Shown: piece by piece, positions 57,104 through 64,000 of the stretch
How positions within the stretch are numbered: the first letter of the stretch is position 1
How the letters are laid out: every line of letters starts with the position of its first letter
DNA from: Sweltsa coloradensis
Lineage: Eukaryota > Arthropoda > Insecta > Plecoptera > Chloroperlidae
Assembly (NCBI GenBank): GCA_024449915.1
Contig: JAMZAV010001996.1
Span: 62,001 to 126,000 of the forward strand
Direction of reading: 5' to 3'
Length of the DNA: 64,000 nt
Program-made: the position numbers and the translations under genes
The notes under the pieces: model-generated
The model's database searches: none
What the model saw: the letters and a program-made list of their open reading frames with translations, nothing else
What the model was told of the DNA's origin: nothing

Positions 57104-57104
<1 letters not shown>
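56418..57104. other. No feature recognised
   Basis: AT-rich, then CpG-richer towards 57100. No gene was seen. Confidence 0.5.
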
Positions 57105-57147
<43 letters not shown>

Positions 57148-57208
57148 GTCTGTCTATCTGTCTGTCTGTTTGTTTGTCTCTCTCTCTCTCTCACTCAATG
57201 TCTGCTTG

Positions 57209-57273
<65 letters not shown>

Positions 57274-57274
57274 G
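57105..57274. repeat. Two (TGTC)n microsatellite blocks
   Basis: Blocks at 57105-57178 and 57211-57274 are separated by a CT-rich insert. The Cys/Leu/Ser/Val-rich frames over it are translations of the repeat. Confidence 0.97.
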
Positions 57275-59171
57275 AGTCTGCCCTTCTTCTACTGCATCTT
57301 GGATGATTGGTGTAAATTGAATTAGTTCAAATGTAGACGTGCATCTCAGAACATATTGTTAAAATACATCGTACTTTACTAAAAAAAACTAAACTTTTAA
57401 GACGTTTTAATGCAATTTTAAAAATAATTACTTACGTTTATTCTTCTCGTATGCCAGCTAGGTATCAAAGAAAGCTAGAGATACGCTGTGTAAGTTCTAC
57501 AAACGTTTTTTAGCCCTCATTAGCCTACTTGCAAAGAGCGGCGTCTAGCTTGGGGCTTAGAACCTTGGGAGAAACTCACTAAGCCCGTTGAAGATTGAAC
57601 ACCTGCCGCTGTAGTAACTTTCAAAGGAACTTGAGGAAAAGTCTCCATTTTACGATTATTTAAGAGAAACGGTAAGGTTTACTGGGACAAGGTATTAACT
57701 TTTCCAAGTTTCCTATTTCGGGTAACTTGTCAAAGACTTATGTCTCCACCCGCGCTCCGGACGCTCCAACAACTTTCTAAGAAACTGAAGGAAATGTGTA
57801 TATTTCCCGATCATTTCGGTTAAACAGGAATGTAACTAGTACCTTTGTGGACAAGGTGTCTTAATACGTTTCCAAGTTCCTTATTTTACAGGGTATGCGT
57901 GTCCCAGATGTGACACATGTGATGCACCTTTAACCGTGCGTGATGCTTGCAGAATGTACCAATTAATATGATATTTCTCCCAATCACATGAGGAACTTCT
58001 ATCATATGATACATATGATAACGGCGACAATCCATCTTAATTTCTCATCCAAAGTAACCAAATTAACAAAATTTAATCCACATCATTCTCATTTCTTTAT
58101 TGTTTTACAAATACTATCATCATCATCATTTTATTTTGTTATATATACACTTAGAAAACAATCAAATCATCAAACACACCATTAACTCATCTCATCAACT
58201 TTCATTATGACAGGCGGCGCAATATGACCTAACCGGTTGAAGCGCCCTAGTTTCTCACGTCGTCGTCGTCGCCTTTAGACTCAGTCGTCTCCCGATCTCT
58301 GGTGAGCCCCCACCTAACTAAGACAACCTAGCTAATCCTCAGGACTCTCTTGGCTTCGTCTCTGCTAATTAATTATACAACTTGATCTCACAGCCCGGGC
58401 TAGTTGCATTCGCCTTGCACGGTGCGGTACTACCAGCTGCTCTAGGAAATCAACCCCCCAACATATTTCAGCCCGGGTGTATGTTACATTATGAAACAAG
58501 TTTTGCGAACCCTATAGTCGTGAGTACGTATTTGTTTTTACACATTGTGCAACCAAATCAAATCAAGCTTTCGATAGAGATGGTTTATAAGTATTGATAC
58601 TTTGTTGATAGCATATAAGAAGTCTTCACGGAACGGGGGTTTCAAGGGTTAAAGCAAAGGCTAGGACGGAGACAAATATGATGTCAGTTTGAACATTTCA
58701 TCCCAACTATCTGCTTATCCCACTTTTAGGTGCTGGAGGATTGTGGATTGTGTGTGTGTAGATTGACTTGTGCATTATTTAATCATATACACAACCGAAG
58801 ACATAGATTTTCTCCCTCCATAGAGCTGATAAAACATGTTGACTCTTCTCACAGATGTTTCTAAGTTCTAAGTAGTTCAAAATATATCAATATTTATTAA
58901 TATGTGTTTAAAAATATATTTAATAAGGTTGGAATCAGAACCGTAATTGCCTGCGGCGCCGGATTGTGAGGGATATCCCCCCTACTCCCTTAATAGTAAG
59001 GTGCTTGGTGGCAGCCTATCAACTAATTAATTGTTCACCTGATGATCTTGACAATTAACAACGAAATATAATTTTGGAGTTTTCACCAGTTGGAATTGCA
59101 ACCTGGTCTAGGTCGTAGCCTGGCCAACTCCTTGCATAAACCGCCCTGTTAGCTGTGCAGAAACACGGGCT

Positions 59172-59172
<1 letters not shown>
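57275..59172. other. No supported gene
   Basis: A GTC-rich string with GGTTGAAGCGCCCTAG near 58233 may be a family D fragment. Small ATC run near 58121. Nothing else was identified. Confidence 0.4.

Positions 59173-59226
<54 letters not shown>
59173..59226. repeat. (GT)n(GA)n microsatellite
   Basis: About nine GT units pass directly into about 18 GA units. Confidence 0.97.
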
Positions 59227-59227
<1 letters not shown>

Positions 59228-59370
59228 CGCTAGGCCCGTCTACAGCATGTCTGCCGTAACACGAGCAGAGAAGGGCTATTGAAATATAAAACCTCAAGCC
59301 CCCCACACGCACAAAGAAGTCGTCTCCATGGCCGGTAATTAATAAGGCCCCCCCACCGAGCTAATGAACG

Positions 59371-59551
59371 AGCCACTCATTGTCAGGGCGGTGCGTTGCG
59401 TTCACGTCGTCGCTGAGGCGGTGGAATCTGAGGGAGTTTCCCGCGCTTTTCACACACGAACTAGCCACTCATTGTCAGGGCGGTGCGTTGCGTTCACGTC
59501 GTCGCTGAGGCGGTGGAATCTGAGGGAGTTTCCCGCGCTTTTCACACACGA
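59371..59551. repeat. Perfect 92 bp tandem duplication
   Basis: AGCCACTCATTGTCAGGGCG starts at 59371 and again at 59463. The copies are essentially identical up to the CACACACGA end. The first differs only at the junction. Confidence 0.95.
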
Positions 59552-59744
59552 TAGACTGCGTTCCGCCGAAATAATGGAATTTGTTAAGTTAAGATATATA
59601 CGTAGTCAAAAAGGATCAAAATCATTCCCGTCTCTCCTTAGATATTAACCATAAAATTTATTTATTGAGTTCTTTTAAAAGTTACATGTTAAAGAAAATC
59701 TTTAACAATCGTCAAATAATCTTTAATTTTTTTGTTTGTTTGGT

Positions 59745-59795
59745 TTAAGGACGCGCAACCGCTAGGCCATAATGCACCACTCTAATCTAAGGGTG
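59745..59795 (-). repeat. Family D end fragment
   Basis: AAGGACGCGCAACCGCTAGG, followed by CATAATGCACCACTCTAATC, matches 44067-44105. A G-run follows. Confidence 0.6.
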
Positions 59796-60529
59796 GGGGG
59801 GGAGGGGGGGGGGGCATTCTGCTAGAATCTATTTCTATTTGTCCTTTGGTTTAATTTATTTGTTGAATTGTTATGGTGGAGTGTTTCTGGTTGCCTTAAA
59901 TTCAATATAATCTGTGATAATCAATATTATTATTGTACCGTTCCAATCACACCACTCTGTTATCTCACTTGATGCAGGATAAGGGCTTATTACACCGACA
60001 TAACAATCACACTTCATCAGGGCAGGATGCTCGGATATTTCCACTCACATCCTGACAGAGTGGTTCACAATAGCTGTGCTGCTCATCATGGGAACTGTGA
60101 ATTATAATTGGCCCCGTCCTGTTTTGTACTATCTGCTAAATATTTCTCGTGGAGTACATATAGGTTATTGTTTTAAATGTTATTGTATTCATAGCTTATT
60201 TTAATTAACTAACGAGATACCATTCGTTAAATAGTGTACGGTTGTAGTGAACATTTGAATAACACTGTGTACATATTTAGATATTAAGAGTAAACACAAT
60301 TAATGATAATCTGGAACAAATGTTAAAATACTTGTATTTGTTGTGGTAATGAGTTTGTGGGACAATAAGCATTAAAAAACGCAAGAGACAACTTAAACAA
60401 AAACATTCTCTTTCAATATTTATCTAAGTGAACATTATATATATATTTATTTATATTTTTAATATAACACAAATCGTTCATATTATGGTATATTAGCGAC
60501 AATAGGACGTAGTGTAAACTAAACTTGAG
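59796..60529. other. No feature recognised
   Basis: G-run at about 59795-59815, then AT-rich sequence. No gene was seen. Confidence 0.5.
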
Positions 60530-60790
60530 TGTTTCCCAACTAACCAAATCGAGAAATAAACCCAACTCGTTCATACCTGCGTAATAATAATGTTTGGTGG
60601 TCAGTTCAAAGGCAGCAGATATTCGTTGCAGTACTGTTCCACTTCCATCCATTCAGATGTATAATGCAGCTACAATTAAGATGGTTAAAATGTACCCGTC
60701 CTGATGGTCTAGTGGTTAAGACGCCTGTCTGGGAGATCCGTGGTTCGATTAACGGTTGGGGCGAACTTTTTTTTAAATTTCTGAATTGTA
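60530..60790 (+). mobile_element. Relative of the tRNA-palindrome element without a left arm
   Basis: A reversed leader (AACCAAATCGAGAAATAAAC) is followed by GTTCAAAGGCAGCAGATATT, CATTCAGATGTATAATGCA and the tRNA-like module. These match the middle and right of 47388-47683, but no inverted left arm is present. Confidence 0.6.
60698..60763 (+). pseudogene. Deleted tRNA-like module
   Basis: Same acceptor (GTCCTGA/TTGGGGC) as 47583-47655, but about seven bases of the anticodon arm are missing and the B box is altered (GTTCGATTAAC). It cannot form an anticodon arm. Confidence 0.6.
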
Positions 60791-60996
60791 GTAATAATAG
60801 TGTAAACTAATACATGGTTTCATCAGTCATGTACTCATTAGAGTCAACTACAACAGTCGAAACATACATGTTTCGTAAAGCGGAAGCTCGCTCATCCTGA
60901 GCCCATCTTGGCTTCATATTAGCTACTAAAGAGCCCGGTTATCTTTACATAGGCCCAGTTGCCACTATTGTTATTGATTTAAGGTGATATGACTTA

Positions 60997-61143
60997 GGTC
61001 CGGTATTTCAATGTCCAGTTAAAGTGGCAAGTGAAATATAACTGCCAGGTAACTTGTTATCACTGTGGCAACCACCAATCAGAAGCCTTGTAAATATTTT
61101 AGAGGACTAAATGGCTGATAAAATTTTAACTTTGTTCTGGTCC
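60997..61143 (+). mobile_element. Harbinger-type MITE, copy 3
   Basis: It starts GGTCCGGTATTTCAATGTCC and matches 17655-17809 with small deletions near the right end. TTA duplications lie at 60994-60996 and 61144-61146. Confidence 0.82.
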
Positions 61144-61146
61144 TTA

Positions 61147-61735
61147 CGTGTTAAAAAGTTTTAGTCTTAGTCATAAATAATTGGAATAACAGCTTAAAAC
61201 AACAACGACATTCTTTCGACGACCAATCAAATGGAGTAACTTCATTACGACAGGCCACTAAAACATTACTAACCAATCAGGATATCAGATTTAACAACTT
61301 CTTACAACAATGATGGGAACCGAACCTTATCTATCCACTTTCAGTTTACCTTAGCAGCTGGCCACTATCTGTGATAGTTCGGTAGTTGTTTGTTTAGTGC
61401 GCGTGTACATATTTACCAGTACACAACATTATCTAGGTACTCTCTTCGAGTGTGGCTCTTGAGATTACACTTGAGACCACTTACCTCGAGTGTGCACTGT
61501 ACAGACAAGTGTGTAACATTCCGAGATAAGACGTGTGTGTCTATATACACGGGATATTATCTCTTGTTATTTTAAATATTGATTTCAAGGTGTATTAATC
61601 GGTGAACAAGTGTCTTTCTTCCGTGTTCTTATCAGCATTGTACACACAGATACGTAAAAGTAAAACATAAACAAACACTTAAGTATATAAATAAAATTAA
61701 TTCTCATCAAAAGAGCTTATTGTCCCGGAACAATA
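61147..61735. other. No feature recognised
   Basis: No repeat, RNA or coding signal was seen. Confidence 0.5.
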
Positions 61736-61902
61736 TTAAAACGTAAATTAAAAACTTATGACCGAGGCCACTATTCTTACAAACAAATTTTCGGGTGAAA
61801 CGTCCTCACCCATAATCGGCATCAACCTGATGATGGGTGAGGAAGTTTTACCCGAAAATTCGTGTAGTGGCCTCGGTCATAAGTTTTTAATTTACGTTTT
61901 AA
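61736..61902. mobile_element. Second hammerhead-bearing foldback
   Basis: The outer arms (TTAAAACGTAAATTAAAAAC, then TTATGACCGAGGCCACTA, and its complement) are near-perfect. The inner part diverges between arms. The right arm has CTGATGA (61827-61833), a GGGT...ACCC stem and GAAAA (61854-61858). The left arm has the stem and GAAA part reversed but a changed core. It resembles the plan at 34797 with different sequence. Confidence 0.55.
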
Positions 61903-62453
61903 AATTAATTCATGTTATTACACCTTCAGTTTGTGTTGTATGTGCCCTATACACACGCCTCTCTCCTCCGTTTTCGTTTATGTTGCTAAATTACTAAATT
62001 TACTTTCAATATACATATGCATTAATTTTAAGGACTTTTTCGTACATTTCATGAGCCTTTGATAACACAGTTTTATTTAATTATTTTTAATATGCCTAAT
62101 TAGTTTTAAATCAACAATATAAGGTAATTACGTCACGTATTAACTCCCTGATGGGTGGTGATGGACATCCTCCATCCCATGTGAGTCATTATCTCTAATC
62201 GTTTAGTTGTTATTGGTTTGTTACTGGGGCGAGTTAGCTAATAACATGGGTAGGACGCGCCTCTTAAGTCTTAACACACTGACTCTGTCTGTCGTCTCCA
62301 CTGCCAGCCAGGACATTATCTTAGACAAAACAGCGGAAGCGAGAAGTGGTTTCCGCCAATTACCCAGTCTGCAATTACCCTAGCCAGGTGGGGGGACTGG
62401 GAGGTAGATGTACACACGCCACTAGAAGTAAATCAAGGCCGGAGAGAATAGGA
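61903..62453. other. No feature recognised
   Basis: AT-rich, then mixed. No gene was seen. Confidence 0.5.
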
Positions 62454-62640
62454 CGAGCGAAGCGAAGACTTCAATTTCACTGACCCCCAACCCCCCCCCC
62501 CAATAAAAAAATAACTCGAAAGTTTTTTTGTCTCCTTGTTCGCACTCTACCGGGCAAACGGCATACGCGATCTTGATGGAAATTGGACGGGACCTTCGAA
62601 ATCTCTGAACTTAGATCTGCCAAGTTTGGGCTGTTATTGT
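62454..62640 (-). repeat. Diverged relative of family F 3' end
   Basis: GGACGAGCGAAGCGAAGACT, a C-run and CGAAATCTCTGAACTTAGAT are the reversed landmarks of the 3' section of family F. Confidence 0.5.
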
Positions 62641-63217
62641 GGCGTTTGAAGTTAGGGAGCACATTTTCCGTCCGTGCGTGTGTTACGTCTTACGATAAAA
62701 ACAAAACACGACCTACGATCGACACGCGTTTTCTTGTTGACATTGCCTTCATCAAGGATGTTACAGAATGTTCTTGCTAAGATTGTGGTTAAGGGGGCTG
62801 AGCTAGATTCAACCTTGTTACCCGTCACCTCCACCAAATACCTTTAAGATTAACTTCCACTAACACTTGAGCATTTTAAATATTATATTATGCCTATATG
62901 TACGGTTGTTTAATTTCGGTAAGCATTGCGTCCTATTATGTTCAACACCGTCACCGTACTAGTTAATAAAAAAATTAAATCTGTAATTTATTTATTTATA
63001 ACAAAACCAACGGTCATAATATTCATATATTCACACAAAGATTAATATAACAATAAAAACATACATCACATTTTTTCAATATTAATGATAATAATTAGTT
63101 CGTGAATTACAGAAGTAGTAGAGTGACACTCTTTCATTGAACACTCTATTTTATCGCGTCATGTTCAAGCGCTCGCACTAGAATGGCCTAGCGCTGTGTA
63201 CTCGTCTGCAAGAATCG
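62641..63217. other. No supported gene; one motif site
   Basis: The GGCACC-type motif occurs as ACCCGTCACCTCCACCA at 62820-62836. The rest is AT-rich. Confidence 0.45.
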
Positions 63218-63310
63218 CCCAGTGTGGCTGGCATCGAACCCACACTCCGCTAATACATGTGTGTGTTTTAGTACAAAGCTGCTTTATCACCTCCTCTTTG
63301 TCCTTATTTA
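63218..63310 (-). repeat. tRNA-like relic (reverse)
   Basis: On the minus strand, TGATAAAGCAGC and a B-box-like GGGTTCGATGCC are spaced as in a tRNA. Stems are poor, so it is listed as a possible SINE head only. Confidence 0.3.
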
Positions 63311-63560
63311 ACTACACCGCCTCGTGTAGAGCGGACATGCCTGCGTGCTAATGTAGTTTGATCGCGTCAGGTTGGCCCCCTGCTTGATCTCTGTGCTAAT
63401 CCCGACCACGGAGCGGAGGTTAAATCACTCTCGTTGACCTCCCTGTAATCCATCTCTGTAAAGAGCACAGTGTGCTAGGCCGGTAGCACACTGGGTTCCT
63501 AGGATACCCATGTGGCTCGTTTCATACGACCTGTATTGTATACGCCGTGGCACAGGAACG

Positions 63561-63715
63561 TTCTGTGTCACGACCCATACTGTTTTTGAACTTAGAAAAA
63601 TAATTTTCTGTGTCACGACCCATACTGTTTTTGAACTTGGAAAAAATAATTTTCTGTGTCACGACCCATACTGTTTTTGAACTTGGAAAAAATAATTCTG
63701 TGTCACGACCCATCC
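63561..63715. repeat. Tandem repeat, 44-46 bp unit, about 3.4 copies
   Basis: TTCTGTGTCACGACCCATAC recurs at 63561, 63606, 63652 and 63696, followed by TGTTTTTGAACTTGGAAAAA. Units differ by length of the A- and T-runs. Confidence 0.95.
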
Positions 63716-63754
63716 GGAAACACTTTAAAAAAATTTTACTTGAGTTTTCGGTGT

Positions 63755-64000
63755 CATGGCTCCGACTCAAGTTTTTCTTATATGGACTCAAGTCCATCAG
63801 TTCTTGGCTTAGGAATGTGTAAACGGTGACTTTGCAGCCGTCCTAGCAACGAGGCTCGTTATAAATTCTAAGGTTGTTCCTAATCAGCCAATTGTTGATT
63901 CTGGTGCTATCCGCGGGTGGAATCGTGTCCAACTTGATTGATCGGTGTTTCCAACTTAAATATGTTGGTCTCTAGTTGCCTAGTTGGTTATTGTTCGCTT
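63755..64000 (+). mobile_element. SINE-A, diverged subfamily, running off the window
   Basis: GGACTCAAGTCCATCAGTTC, CGGTGACTTTGCAGCCGTCC and GGAATCGTGTCCAACTTGAT match the 42714 subfamily. The 3' end lies beyond the window. Confidence 0.75.

Noticed and set aside
57092..57325. Cys/Leu/Ser/Val-rich frames resembling a membrane peptide
   Set aside because: They are translations of (TGTC)n.

Overview
This looks like a gene-poor, repeat-dense stretch of a large animal nuclear genome. The base composition is AT-rich. Several unrelated tRNA-derived SINE families are present, along with DNA-transposon MITEs with diagnostic target-site duplications, Penelope-like foldbacks carrying hammerhead-ribozyme-like motifs, long microsatellites and a 3.6 kb minisatellite. 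The mixture fits a lophotrochozoan, perhaps a mollusc, but that is an inference from repeat style only. No protein-coding gene, rRNA gene, CRISPR array or bacterial-type operon could be supported. Almost every open frame is short, and many begin at non-ATG codons or lie inside repeats. The one coding candidate is a small two-exon frame (14624-14937) inside a DNA transposon.

Layout. 0-3.3 kb: a P-element-like MITE (217-636), a second MITE family (1637-1979), a tRNA-bounded palindromic element (2412-2637) and a tRNA-Gly-derived SINE with a doubled head (2690-3225). 3.3-7.3 kb: mostly unannotatable, with one foldback. 7.29-10.89 kb: a noisy tandem array with a 32-33 bp unit. 11.4-15.4 kb: SINE fragments, two oppositely oriented P-type MITEs, and a 1.08 kb TA-flanked transposon. 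16.7-21.4 kb: microsatellites, an inverted pair of Harbinger-type MITEs, dispersed repeats and a perfect 3 x 56 bp array. 21.4-32 kb: mostly sequence with no recognisable feature, including a CpG-rich patch near 23.1-23.6 kb. 32.4-35.4 kb: a dense cluster of duplications, two head-to-head SINEs, a hairpin built from a tRNA 3' half, a Penelope-like palindrome with two hammerhead-like motifs, and the best-folded tRNA-like sequence. 39.5-45 kb: an 8 bp array, tandem SINE copies, and a GAY-rich dispersed repeat next to a SINE. 47.4-56.4 kb: a second tRNA palindrome with perfect 57 bp arms, two copies of a 0.77 kb element, and the fourth P-type MITE. 57-64 kb: TGTC microsatellites, a perfect 92 bp duplication, a third Harbinger MITE, a second hammerhead-like foldback and a SINE running off the end.

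The strongest biology is mobile-element biology. (1) A MITE family with 8 bp target duplications retains the start of a THAP zinc finger, pointing to P-element ancestry. (2) Palindromes have arms made of a tRNA 3' half, a Pol III T-run and about 20 further bases. (3) Foldbacks carry paired hammerhead-like cores. (4) A sharply conserved 16-17 bp motif, CCCGGCACCTCCACCA, recurs twelve times in 64 kb in otherwise unlike flanks. (5) The minisatellite shows both sub-families and patches that look like failed long-read consensus. All calls come from reading the sequence by eye; no alignment or search was run, and repeat boundaries are approximate unless target duplications are given.
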